64,000 nt of DNA from JANPCX01 sp050916095 (lineage in GTDB: Bacteria; Pseudomonadota; Gammaproteobacteria; Burkholderiales; Burkholderiaceae_C): positions 2,480,001 to 2,544,000 of the forward strand of contig CP050901.1 in NCBI GenBank assembly GCA_050916095.1, read 5' to 3'. Positions 45,138-52,547 of the stretch are shown here, piece by piece. The notes under the pieces are model-generated. The model searched no databases. It saw only the letters and a program-made list of their open reading frames with translations, and had not been told where the DNA came from. The position numbers and the translations under genes were made by a program. Position 1 is the first letter of the stretch, and each line of letters opens with the position of its first letter.

Positions 45138-45935
45138 CTACCGAACCGTGAGCGCCTTGAGTTGCACCAGGTTCCCGTTGAAGCGGTTCATGTCCACCTT
45201 TCCAGGCACACCGTCTACATGGCCGCTCTGGCTGTACTGCCAGAAGGTCCACCGCGTCCAGCCCTTGGGCAATTGAGGACGGGCTTCGCCGTTGTATTGC
45301 GCGACCCAGAGCGAATAGTCGCCAAAAGCGGACAGGTACTCATTGGCAAAGTATTCACCCGAATAGAGAATGGGTTTGACGCCATACCTGTCTTGCAGCA
45401 GGCCAAGGAACTGCTGCAACGCCGGCACCAAGGCCGCAGAGCCGACCCTGCCCAACACTTCGATGTCCACCACTGGAGGAAGGTCACCAGGTTGAAGGTT
45501 CAGTTGGGCTGAAAAATTTCGGAATTGATCTTGCGGAGAGTCTTCCGCCACGTAGAAGTGGTAGCTTCCAACCATCAGGCCAGCCGTACGAGCCTGCTGA
45601 ACATTCCTCGCATGATCGGGATCGACAATGTTGCCGCCCTGGCTTGCCTTGACGAACACAAAATTTTTCCCCGCTTGTTTGATGCGCGAAAAATCCACCG
45701 CACCGCCATCCCAGTTGGACAGGTCTATGCCCTCGACGGTTTCGGTTGCACTGCTGGCCGCTGAAGAGGAAGCAGCCGTCTGCGATGACGAATTCTTGGA
45801 TGCACCTGTGTTCTCCGTTGATGGGGATGTGCGCGGCTCGCAGGCACTGAGAGCGACCAACAGCAAGAGCAGGCTCAGCTTGCTCAATATGGCACCGCAG
45901 CACGAGGGAGCATTCGGGTAGGGGCGTGAGTTCAT
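45138..45935 (-). CDS. GH25 lysozyme-family lipoprotein
   Basis: Probable muramidase. The 265-residue protein has a lipoprotein signal (LSLLLLLVALSACEPR, lipobox LSAC) and a Ser/Ala/Thr linker. The GH25 barrel follows: GIDLSNWDGGAVDFSRIKQA, FVFVKASQGG, the catalytic pair in PPVVDIEVLG, ILYSGEYFANEYL, and WTFWQYSQSGHVDGVPGKVD. ATG 45935 is used; a TTG two codons earlier abuts the stop of the preceding gene. It lies in the reb operon between an unknown protein and a PLC-like protein. Cell-wall opening for R-body release, or attack on a competitor, are both possible. Confidence 0.92.
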   Translation of the reverse strand: MNSRPYPNAPSCCGAILSKLSLLLLLVALSACEPRTSPSTENTGASKNSSSQTAASSSAASSATETVEGIDLSNWDGGAVDFSRIKQAGKNFVFVKASQGGNIVDPDHARNVQQARTAGLMVGSYHFYVAEDSPQDQFRNFSAQLNLQPGDLPPVVDIEVLGRVGSAALVPALQQFLGLLQDRYGVKPILYSGEYFANEYLSAFGDYSLWVAQYNGEARPQLPKGWTRWTFWQYSQSGHVDGVPGKVDMNRFNGNLVQLKALTVR

Positions 45936-45941
45936 TGGCAA

Positions 45942-47792
45942 TCAGGTCCTTGGAAAGAGTCGATTCAGCATGTTGAACTGCTTCGACATTGCAGTGCGAA
46001 TACAGAAGTCCTTGATGGCGGCGGCGGCGACTTTGCGCTGCTCCGCCATGTCCACGACCGAGGCGAGATAAGCCGTCGGCATCAGGGGATCAGGGATGAA
46101 CGGGGCTTGCGAAGCGACAGCAGAGGTCAGCGTGATGCACGCCGCAGCCCGGTCATCACAGAAAACCACCAGTGTTTGTTCGTGACTCGTGCCTGGCTGA
46201 CGCAGCGTGGTGTGCTGCCGCAGTTCCACGCGGATGACCTTGCCAAAAAAAGTCTGGGAGATCCACTGGTTCAGTGGGTTGGGCGGCGATGCCGCTGCCA
46301 GTGTGGCCCGGTTCAAAAGCCAAGTGGGCAAATTGTCGCGAAGCAGATGGGCAGTGTCTTCCAGCTTGCTGGCATCCCTAACTCGCAACCATGCCGCCAT
46401 GTCAACACTGGAACCCGGAAACGAGTCGGTGGAAATATAGCCATTGCGCACAATGGTCGAGTACAGAGCCAAGTCGTCACTGGCGCCTGCTTCGCTGATG
46501 GTCAAGGGGGGCAGCAGTGCACCGATCATCAGGTTCAACAGTTGACGACCCGCCATCGACTGCGCACCGTCATACTGCATCTGCCGACTGGCGACCCGGT
46601 ACATCATGTTGACCGCCATGTACTGCGGCGTTCCGGGTGCGGCGGCCAGGTCGGCACCTGCAGCGTTGTTGGTGAGGACCACATTGATCGCCCCCACCAC
46701 GGGCGGGCGCACAGACAATTGGGCAACCGGGATACCGGCCATGACTGCCATCCGTGCCTGGTAGTCCGCCTGCTGTGGTGGCGTGCCGGCGTTGTAGATC
46801 TGAGTCAAGCGCGCAAAACGTCTGGCGACCTTGTCAACGCTCTTCGATACACCAGCGGCCACCTCGCACAACATGAGGACCTGCTCGTCAAAGTGGTAGA
46901 GCAACGAGGGCAATGGCAGCGTCTGCGTGATGGTCGTTCCCTGGTATTGCAGGGACACAGCAATAGGATCGATTTGCATGTGGGTAGACTGCAAGTCCTC
47001 CCATACCTCAACAGCCTCCACCGTGCTCAGACGAGGAAGGGTCACGTCGATCAACTCCATCAGCAGCGGGCGATCGATCTGAGGTCCTGTGGCCTGACCA
47101 GGAAGCAAAGGTGCGGGCCATTCCAGCGGTGTTGCATGCCAGGTGTAGCCGAGCCGAAAGAGGACAAACGGGTCAATGCCGTCGTTGAAAATCATGCCCG
47201 GAAGCTCCGCGCCGGGCATTGATTTGTCGCTGAGTTTGCGCTGCGTGTTCAGCCAAAGCCCTGTTCGGTTGTGGTCGAACACTTGACGGATGGTTTGCTG
47301 CTCGTCCCGCGTCACCGTGTATCGGTACAGCAGTGTGGCCTGTTGACACCGGAGTTCTTGCGGCGAGGTGATCTCCGGTTTCCACTTGGCAATTTCAACC
47401 GCGCAGTTGCGCAGTTCGTCCAGGATCAAGTCCTCAATCACGGCGTAGACGTGGTTCTGGATCGGGATGGGTGCCCACGGATCGACGACGATCTGGGTGT
47501 CCCAGTCGGACTTTCCTCCGCCTTGCTGTGTCACTTCTAGGCCTGCAGGGTTGATGACGCAGTCAAAGGCGTTGCCGCCCTTCATATAGAAGTAAAAAAG
47601 TGGCTGTGCCGGATTCAGGCCGAGGTCTTGAACCAACAACTCCCGCAACGAAAGCAGCCGCGCCCATAGCGTTGACAGCGACTGCAATACGGCGATCCGT
47701 ATCGCAGGATAAGTTGCCGAATCATTGATGGCGCCTGTGAGTTGGCGACTCAAGTCACGGCGGATGGACCGAACCAGTGCGGACTCTTGCAT
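45942..47792 (-). CDS. Large unknown protein with a possible nucleotidyltransferase signature
   Basis: Not assigned to a known family. The 616-residue protein has near its start FYFYMKGGNAFD (GG at 72-73) and KSDWDTQIVVDPW (D96, D98, D104). This resembles the hGG...DhDh pattern of nucleotidyltransferases of the AbiEii kind, although the GG-to-DhD spacing of about 23 is long. The remainder is mixed alpha/beta with no signal peptide or clear membrane helix. It starts 22 bases after the Ala-Pro protein gene and ends just before the lysozyme gene. Enzymatic function is speculative; no catalytic claim should be made from this alone. Confidence 0.6.
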   Translation of the reverse strand: MQESALVRSIRRDLSRQLTGAINDSATYPAIRIAVLQSLSTLWARLLSLRELLVQDLGLNPAQPLFYFYMKGGNAFDCVINPAGLEVTQQGGGKSDWDTQIVVDPWAPIPIQNHVYAVIEDLILDELRNCAVEIAKWKPEITSPQELRCQQATLLYRYTVTRDEQQTIRQVFDHNRTGLWLNTQRKLSDKSMPGAELPGMIFNDGIDPFVLFRLGYTWHATPLEWPAPLLPGQATGPQIDRPLLMELIDVTLPRLSTVEAVEVWEDLQSTHMQIDPIAVSLQYQGTTITQTLPLPSLLYHFDEQVLMLCEVAAGVSKSVDKVARRFARLTQIYNAGTPPQQADYQARMAVMAGIPVAQLSVRPPVVGAINVVLTNNAAGADLAAAPGTPQYMAVNMMYRVASRQMQYDGAQSMAGRQLLNLMIGALLPPLTISEAGASDDLALYSTIVRNGYISTDSFPGSSVDMAAWLRVRDASKLEDTAHLLRDNLPTWLLNRATLAAASPPNPLNQWISQTFFGKVIRVELRQHTTLRQPGTSHEQTLVVFCDDRAAACITLTSAVASQAPFIPDPLMPTAYLASVVDMAEQRKVAAAAIKDFCIRTAMSKQFNMLNRLFPRT

Positions 47793-47814
47793 CGTGTGCC
47801 CCTGGTCTTGGTGT

Positions 47815-48402
47815 TCAACCCGCTGACGCGGGCGGTGTGGGTGGGTTGCCGGTCAACGCCGAGCTGGCCGCAGCCATGGCGGTTTGTACTTGCGCTTGGG
47901 CCTGAGCCACGGCCTGGTTTTGCGCCTGTATGGCTTGCTGCATGGCCTGCTGCATGGCAGACACGTTGGATTGCAGTGCGCTCTCAGCTTGGGCAACCGC
48001 CTGGGTAGCAGACTGCACCCCAGCGATATTCGCCGTGGCAGCGACCGCAGCCTGCGCGGCCGCTGCGGCACTGGCCACGGCCGCATCAATTTGGGCTTGG
48101 GCCACCTTCATTGCAGCAGTGGCCGCATCCACAGCCGCCACGGCGGGCGCATCGTTGGCTGTTGGCGGAGAACCAGCAGCGGCAGGTGCAGCAACTGACG
48201 GGGGTGCAGGTGCAGGTGCAGGTGCAGGTGCAGGTGCAGGTGCAGGTGCAGGTGCAGGTGCAGGTGCAGGTGCAGGTGCGGGTGCAGCAGATGGCGCGGC
48301 CACCACTGCAGTCTTGCCAGACTTTGCCGAAGTCGGCGCGGCAGCTGGTGTTGGAGCTGGCGCTGGCGCGGCCTTGGTGGCACGTGGGGTGGGTGCGGGC
48401 AT
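47815..48402 (-). CDS. Ala-Pro repeat protein with Ala/Gln-rich helical tail
   Basis: Unknown function. ATG 48402, with GGAG eight bases upstream, gives 195 residues. The first 35 are Ala/Pro/Thr/Lys-rich, then come about 14 Ala-Pro dipeptides, and then a long helical stretch of Ala, Gln, Val and Ser (AQAQIDAAVASAAAAAQAAV; SNVSAMQQAMQQAIQAQNQA). The shape is a stiff linker plus a coiled coil or amphipathic polymerising helix. The helix composition resembles that of R-body subunits, though no RebB motif is visible. It follows the preceding gene by four bases. Confidence 0.7.
   Translation of the reverse strand: MPAPTPRATKAAPAPAPTPAAAPTSAKSGKTAVVAAPSAAPAPAPAPAPAPAPAPAPAPAPAPAPAPPSVAAPAAAGSPPTANDAPAVAAVDAATAAMKVAQAQIDAAVASAAAAAQAAVAATANIAGVQSATQAVAQAESALQSNVSAMQQAMQQAIQAQNQAVAQAQAQVQTAMAAASSALTGNPPTPPASAG
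48203..48286 (+). repeat. Hexanucleotide array (GGTGCA)14 coding for Ala-Pro
   Basis: Fourteen tandem hexamers; the thirteenth is GGTGCG. It lies inside the gene at 47815-48402, where each unit encodes one Pro-Ala pair on the minus strand. Slippage would change linker length in steps of two residues without breaking the frame. Confidence 0.95.
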
Positions 48403-48406
48403 GTGG

Positions 48407-49507
48407 TTACTCCGGTGTCGAGGTTGATGGGGACGTGGGCGCACGAGCAGACGCATCCGGCGCAACCCAGTTTCCAAACTTGCGCAATGAAAGCAGCCGA
48501 TCCGCACTGACATGCAATTGCGCCTCTTGTGTGGCATTGCGTAGCGTGAAAGTCAGGCTGGCACCGTCTTGTCCCAAGCGACTTTCCTTCAAACGATTGC
48601 TACCCAAAAAAGACTGTGCCGTGCTGAGGTACATGTCAAACAGGCGACGGGCATCCGCGCCGGTTTCGTTGCTGAAAACAGTTTGAGTGACCACTTGCAA
48701 CACAGCTTGCGACAAGCTTGCAAAACCCAGTTTCTGCCCTCGCGCCAACCAGTTACGCAAACATTTTTCAACCTCATCGGGTGAAGGCAATCGGTCCGGC
48801 AGTTGCGGACAATCCATCGCACCAAAAGCCAGAGGCAGCAGGGTTTGCAAGGCCTGGCTGCACAGTTGCTCGCGCGCCGCTGCGGTGCCCTCGAGTGCTT
48901 TCATCTTTTTGGAGTGCGCGAGGTACACCTGGTAGTAGTCGCAAAACTCAAGCACGGTGCGGGCTTGTTGCACCGCAAAAGCCGCCGCCTCTTGGCGCAA
49001 TTGCGCAGGGTTGTCTCCATCTTGTCCCAGGGGCGCTGCGGCCAATGAGTGCAAAGCGAGGCGATCGTTGAAATCCAGTGCATGAAACAAGGGCTGCATG
49101 GCAACGCCCAGCTCTTGCAAAAACTCGCTGGAACTGCGCAACTGCTGCGCATCGACCAATTGGTAGTCGGCCATGATGCGCTGCATCTGCTGCACCACCG
49201 CGGCACTCGTGTCTCCGGTTTCGGCTTGGCCGAGCGTGCGCAAATTAGGAATGCCCAGGGACATGAGCTTGATTGGGCTGACCCACAAGCCCAATCCGGG
49301 CAACAAGGTCATGGGTGAAGCGTGCAAACCCTGCTGAACCTCAGCCACCAGCGTGGTCTCATCCGCCACGTCGTAGCACACCAGGGGGTTGGGCAAGGCC
49401 CATTCCAGCCACTGGGTACCACCGTCGACATAGGTCAAAGTCTGGCGCGCGAGTTCAGACAGACTCTCGCTCTTTTGGATCAGCTTGCCGGCAACGATGA
49501 CAGTCAT
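48407..49507 (-). CDS. Unknown protein of the reb operon
   Basis: The 366-residue protein is not recognised. It begins MTVIVAGKLIQKSESLSELA, has mostly helical segments, and a central stretch (QARTVLEFCDYYQVYLAHSK). The C-terminal half ends in a beta-rich part (GASLTFTLRNATQEAQLHVS) and a Ser/Thr/Pro tail. There is no signal peptide or membrane helix. Tight spacing to the next gene (four bases) and 50 bp from the previous one make it part of the same transcript. A structural or loading role for the R-body is a guess. Confidence 0.65.
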   Translation of the reverse strand: MTVIVAGKLIQKSESLSELARQTLTYVDGGTQWLEWALPNPLVCYDVADETTLVAEVQQGLHASPMTLLPGLGLWVSPIKLMSLGIPNLRTLGQAETGDTSAAVVQQMQRIMADYQLVDAQQLRSSSEFLQELGVAMQPLFHALDFNDRLALHSLAAAPLGQDGDNPAQLRQEAAAFAVQQARTVLEFCDYYQVYLAHSKKMKALEGTAAAREQLCSQALQTLLPLAFGAMDCPQLPDRLPSPDEVEKCLRNWLARGQKLGFASLSQAVLQVVTQTVFSNETGADARRLFDMYLSTAQSFLGSNRLKESRLGQDGASLTFTLRNATQEAQLHVSADRLLSLRKFGNWVAPDASARAPTSPSTSTPE

Positions 49508-49557
49508 GGCGTGGGTTCTTTCACCTCTGTGTGATGCGCGTGGCGACGAAAAAAGCT

Positions 49558-49899
49558 TCAGCCTGCGGGATAACCTTTGATGACCGTAGCTGCCGTGGCG
49601 CCGACCTGGGCGAACTCGACATTGGCCTGGGTCATCACTTGTTGCGCAGCCGTGATGACCTCGACATATTTCACATCCTTGGTGGCCAGCAGCTGGGCCA
49701 TGGCCACACCAATGGCTGTCGTGGCGATGGTGGAGAGATTGCGCAAGGCGTCGGCGGAATCCTGCACCGCAATAGCGGTTGTTTGCGCAACCGACTGGTA
49801 AGCCTTTCCCGCACCGCTGGTCATGACCACTTGCGGCGCCATGGTGGCCAGCTGGATTTGATTGACGGTATCGATGACCTGGGCGTTGGTGTTGTCCAT
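49558..49899 (-). CDS. Divergent RebB-like protein
   Basis: The 113-residue protein begins MDNTNAQVIDTVNQIQLATM, like the NDQITDSVTQ start of RebB, and continues as an Ala/Gln/Thr-rich helix (SVAQTTAIAVQDSADALRNL). It ends ANVEFAQVGATAATVIKGYP. It lacks the AAHNAT and TTMGV signatures. Length, composition and position argue for an R-body-associated polypeptide, perhaps a minor subunit or cap. Confidence 0.65.
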   Translation of the reverse strand: MDNTNAQVIDTVNQIQLATMAPQVVMTSGAGKAYQSVAQTTAIAVQDSADALRNLSTIATTAIGVAMAQLLATKDVKYVEVITAAQQVMTQANVEFAQVGATAATVIKGYPAG

Positions 49900-49939
49900 G
49901 ACGGTTCCTTAAGCTCGAAGAAGGCTGGCGTGGGCTCGT

Positions 49940-50509
49940 TTACTGTGCGGGTGGTTGCAGCGGCGCAGGCGCAGGTGCAGGTGCAGGTGCAGGTGCAGGT
50001 GCAGGTGCGGGTGCGGGTGCGGGTGCGGGTGCGGGTGCGGGCGCTGGTGCTGGCGCTGGTGCTGCACTGGCCTGCTTGGCCAAGCTTTCCAGATCCGCTT
50101 GCGCCTGTTGCACAACGGTGCTGTTGGTTCCAACCACGCCCTGCAGCGTGGTAATAGCTTCTGTACCCTGGCTGAAGGCGGTATCAACAGCGACAGCCGC
50201 TGAAGGACCTGGTGCGGGGCCTGGCAGCGGGTTGATCACCGGCGGCACGGGTACGGGAGGTGGCGATGGTGGCGTGGGCATCGGGTAGGCATTGAGCATG
50301 CGCGCGCAAGCTGCCGTGACCGCCGCCGAGTTCACCATGCCCGCGTTTTGCTGACGGTTGACGGCGTTGTACATGGCCATGCCCATCGTCTCGACCATCA
50401 CCGTGTCAAGCATGGCAAAAGCATGGGCGGGTGACTGTCCAGAAATCAGCGTGGTGACACTGTTGACACTGTCAATCACCTGGTCATTCACGGTACCTAC
50501 GTCGTTCAT
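49940..50509 (-). CDS. RebB-like protein with long Pro/Ala-Pro tail
   Basis: The 189-residue protein has a RebB-like N-terminal half: VGTVNDQVIDSVNSVTTLIS, then AMYNAVNRQQNAGMVNSAAV in place of NAAHNATNAQQQ. A Pro-rich stretch (about 75-100), a helical segment and an Ala-Pro tail of about 17 repeats follow. Its ATG overlaps the stop of the preceding short gene (ATGA), so both are probably translated in fixed ratio. It may connect the ribbon to another component through the stiff tail. Confidence 0.72.
   Translation of the reverse strand: MNDVGTVNDQVIDSVNSVTTLISGQSPAHAFAMLDTVMVETMGMAMYNAVNRQQNAGMVNSAAVTAACARMLNAYPMPTPPSPPPVPVPPVINPLPGPAPGPSAAVAVDTAFSQGTEAITTLQGVVGTNSTVVQQAQADLESLAKQASAAPAPAPAPAPAPAPAPAPAPAPAPAPAPAPAPAPLQPPAQ
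49962..50063 (+). repeat. Hexanucleotide array (GGYGCN)17 coding for Ala-Pro
   Basis: Seventeen hexamers in blocks of GGCGCA, GGTGCA, GGTGCG and alternating GGCGCT/GGTGCT, within the 3' end of the gene at 49940-50509. The blocks suggest successive local duplications. It is of the same kind as the array at 48203-48286 but not identical in unit mix. Confidence 0.92.
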
Positions 50510-50703
50510 TTTGGATTTGCTCCTAACTTGATGATCAAGACGAGGGACTGGGTGACAGCGGCATTCGCCGTCACCTGCCCGCGCTGCTGGTTGAACACTG
50601 CGTTTTGCATGGCCAGACCCATGCTGTCCGCCATGGACAGATAGGTCATGCCCATCGCCATGGCGGGTGCCTGTGCCAGACTCAGCGGTTCGCTAAGCGC
50701 CAC
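50506..50703 (-). CDS. Short RebB-like protein (GTG start)
   Basis: 65 residues aligning with RebB from its middle onwards: LAQAPAMAMGMTYLSMADSM matches LGDAPAIAMGNLYQATAQAL. NAVFNQQRGQVTANAAVTQS follows. The first about 20 residues of RebB are missing, and the only possible start is a GTG at 50703 without a clear ribosome site. A TGA lies nine codons upstream of it. The stop is overlapped by the start of the next gene, which favours translation. It could be a truncated remnant or a true short subunit. Confidence 0.5.
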   Translation of the reverse strand: MALSEPLSLAQAPAMAMGMTYLSMADSMGLAMQNAVFNQQRGQVTANAAVTQSLVLIIKLGANPK

Positions 50704-50770
50704 GGTGCAAGAACCGGATGCCGCCCATCAGCCGCCATGGCTGCGCGTTGGCGTTGCAAGCGACAGCTTG

Positions 50771-51043
50771 TCAGTGCAGGCCCAATACCCGGCCTGTGGC
50801 CACACCGGTGCTGGCCGTATCGACCGACAGCATCGTGGCCACCGCTTGTGTGGTGGATGCCTGCATCGTGACGTAAGACTGTTGCTGGTTGTTGGTGGCG
50901 TTGTGCGCGGCATTGGACAACGCCTGGCCCGTGGCCACAAACAGGTTGCCCATGGCGATGGCTGGCGCATCGCCCAGCACCTTGGTATTGACCTGGGAAA
51001 CAGAGTCTGTGATCTGACTATTAACTGCGGTAGGGAAAGCCAT
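50771..51043 (-). CDS. rebB: RebB-family R-body protein (paralogue 4)
   Basis: 90-residue structural subunit of R-bodies, coiled insoluble protein ribbons that can extend abruptly. The signature MAFPTAVNSQITDSVSQVNT, then APAIAMGNLFVATGQALSNA and AAHNATNNQQQSYV, is typical of the RebB family. It differs from paralogues 1-3 in FVATGQALS and in the end DTASTGVATGRVLGLH. The frame starts with ATG 51043, with AGGAG upstream. Confidence 0.93.
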   Translation of the reverse strand: MAFPTAVNSQITDSVSQVNTKVLGDAPAIAMGNLFVATGQALSNAAHNATNNQQQSYVTMQASTTQAVATMLSVDTASTGVATGRVLGLH

Positions 51044-51107
51044 GTGAGTTACTCCTGAATGGTTAAAGAGTGATGACGAAAGACAAAAAACGCACTACAG
51101 CCCACGT

Positions 51108-51377
51108 TCAGCTACCAAGAATGGCTTTGGTCGCCATGCCATCCGCAGCCGTGTCCAAGGAATACAACAAGGACACGCCCATGGTGGTGGCGGCCTGCGC
51201 TGTCACGTACATCTGCTGCTGTGCATTGGTGGCGTTGTGCGCCGCATTAGCCAAAGCTTGCGCTGTGGCTTGGTACAGGTTGCCCATCGCGACAGCGGGT
51301 GCGGTGCCCAGAACCTGAAGATTGCTTTGCGTCACCGAATCGGTGATCTGGCTGTTGACAGCCGTGGGAAAGGCCAT
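51108..51377 (-). CDS. rebB: RebB-family R-body protein (paralogue 3)
   Basis: 89-residue RebB-family subunit. MAFPTAVNSQITDSVTQSNL, LGTAPAVAMGNLYQATAQAL and NAAHNATNAQQQMYVTAQAA are clear. It differs from the others by SNLQVLGT and SLLYSLDTAADGMATKAIL. AGGAG lies upstream of ATG 51377. Codon-level divergence from its neighbours suggests an old, not recent, duplication. Confidence 0.95.
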   Translation of the reverse strand: MAFPTAVNSQITDSVTQSNLQVLGTAPAVAMGNLYQATAQALANAAHNATNAQQQMYVTAQAATTMGVSLLYSLDTAADGMATKAILGS

Positions 51378-51469
51378 TTTTTTTACTCCTGTTGGTTTGT
51401 GGCACCGGCGCTCGCCGTATCAAGAGGGCGCCATCAAGCGGATTCGAAACAAACGTGCAATGGCAACGA

Positions 51470-51739
51470 TCAGCTGCTCAAGATGGTCTTGGTGGCCACG
51501 CCCGTGCTGGCGGTGTCCACCGAGTACAGGGTCGCAACGCCCATGGTGGTGGCGGCCTGCGCCGTCACATAACTTTGCTGCTGTGCGTTGGTGGCGTTGT
51601 GCGCTGCATTGGCCAAGGCCTGGGCGGTGGCCTGAAACAGGTTGCCCATGGCAATGGCCGGGGCGTCACCCAACACCTTGGTGTTGGCCTGGGTGACGGA
51701 ATCAGTGATCTGGTCGTTGACAGCGGTTGGAAAAGCCAT
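51470..51739 (-). CDS. rebB: RebB-family R-body protein (paralogue 2)
   Basis: 89-residue RebB-family subunit beginning MAFPTAVNDQITDSVTQANT, with APAIAMGNLFQATAQALANA and ATTMGVATLYSVDTASTGVA. ATG 51739 has GGAG six bases upstream and matches the other paralogues; the in-frame ATG four codons earlier is less likely. It is nearly identical to paralogue 1 in its first half. Confidence 0.96.
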   Translation of the reverse strand: MAFPTAVNDQITDSVTQANTKVLGDAPAIAMGNLFQATAQALANAAHNATNAQQQSYVTAQAATTMGVATLYSVDTASTGVATKTILSS

Positions 51740-51780
51740 GAAATGCTCCAATGAAATTGAGAATGGTCGAACTGAAGAAC

Positions 51781-51828
51781 AACGTCTTCAAGACGTTGCG
51801 AATGGATACCAACGAATTAGTTGGTACC
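51781..51828 (-). promoter_or_regulatory. Two hairpins at the rebB paralogue 1 / 2 junction
   Basis: TACCAAC-gaatta-GTTGGTA (51807-51826, plus strand) spans the stop codon of rebB paralogue 1. AACGTCTTCAAGACGTT (51781-51797) is a perfect palindrome just downstream of it on the transcript. They could protect or cut the message and so set the ratio of the first subunit to the rest. Without a T run they are not simple terminators. Confidence 0.5.
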
Positions 51829-52116
51829 TAAACCTCTGACACCAGAGCTGGGGGTCAAGATTGTTTTGGTGGCCATACCGGTACTGGCGGTATCCAGTGA
51901 ATACAACGTTGCAACGCCCATGGTGGTGGCGGATTGCGAGGTCACGTAGCTCTGCTGCTGCGCATTGGTGGCGTTGTGCGCCGCATTAGCCAAAGCTTGT
52001 GCTGTGGCTTGGTAAAGATTGCCCATCGCAATGGCAGGCGCATCGCCCAACACCTTGGTGTTGGCCTGGGTGACTGAATCGGTGATTTGATCGTTTACTG
52101 CGGTCGGAAAGGCCAT
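51817..52116 (-). CDS. rebB: RebB-family R-body protein (paralogue 1, first in operon)
   Basis: 99-residue RebB-family subunit: MAFPTAVNDQITDSVTQANT, APAIAMGNLYQATAQALANA, HNATNAQQQSYVTSQSATTM, DTASTGMATKTIL. A ten-residue tail (PSSGVRGLGTN) is absent from the other three. GAGGAA lies upstream of ATG 52116. It is the promoter-proximal gene of the minus-strand operon that runs to 43904. Confidence 0.96.
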   Translation of the reverse strand: MAFPTAVNDQITDSVTQANTKVLGDAPAIAMGNLYQATAQALANAAHNATNAQQQSYVTSQSATTMGVATLYSLDTASTGMATKTILTPSSGVRGLGTN

Positions 52117-52547
52117 GGTTCGTTCCTCATAAGTGAGACCAGCTACTGGTCAGGTTGACAGTTTGAAAGCGGCGGTTCAACGATCAATATCGCCGTGAGC
52201 CGCGGGCAAATAGTAGTGAAACGTCGGCCCATATGAAGTGGGGCAGACGACTGAAAAAGTGGGCCAAACGATGACTCACGCTCAGGGCATTTGGTTACGC
52301 CACGGCCACTATCAATGAGATCGGACGCTTGCCTTCCTGTCCGCCAGCATTGAGCCTCAGGGCCAATCCATGATCGTGCCGCTGAGGGCACCAACAACGA
52401 ACGAAAGATGGAGCAACTGCGATCCGAGCGCGATACGCGCTTCACCCTGGCACGCACCAGTGCATTCCTCTTCAAACCACAGTGTCGCTGCGAAGCTCTT
52501 ACAAATCGCTACCGTGACGCAGCAAACCTCAGCCTCTCAGGCCTCAC
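52117..52547. promoter_or_regulatory. Divergent control region between the reb operon and its likely regulator
   Basis: 431 bp without a convincing gene. A palindrome GACCAG-cta-CTGGTC lies at 52137-52151, 21 bases upstream of the first rebB start, and may be an operator or leader hairpin. I found no convincing sigma-54 (GG-N10-GC) promoter on the minus strand. The plus-strand regulator begins at the right end. Confidence 0.5.

Noticed and set aside
46107..47222. 371-residue plus-strand open frame opposite the 616-residue gene
   Set aside because: Antisense to a gene with a better start, spacing and operon context; His/Arg/Gln-rich composition typical of antisense frames in high-GC DNA.
48203..48286. 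Hexamer arrays as CRISPR or phase-variable switch
   Set aside because: Units are contiguous six-base repeats without spacers, and copy changes keep the frame, so they are neither CRISPR nor on/off switches.
52180..52400. Possible insertion-sequence remnant in the reb control region (TGAAAAAGTGGGCCA and nearby)
   Set aside because: The sequence feels IS-like, but no transposase motif, inverted ends or target duplication could be found.
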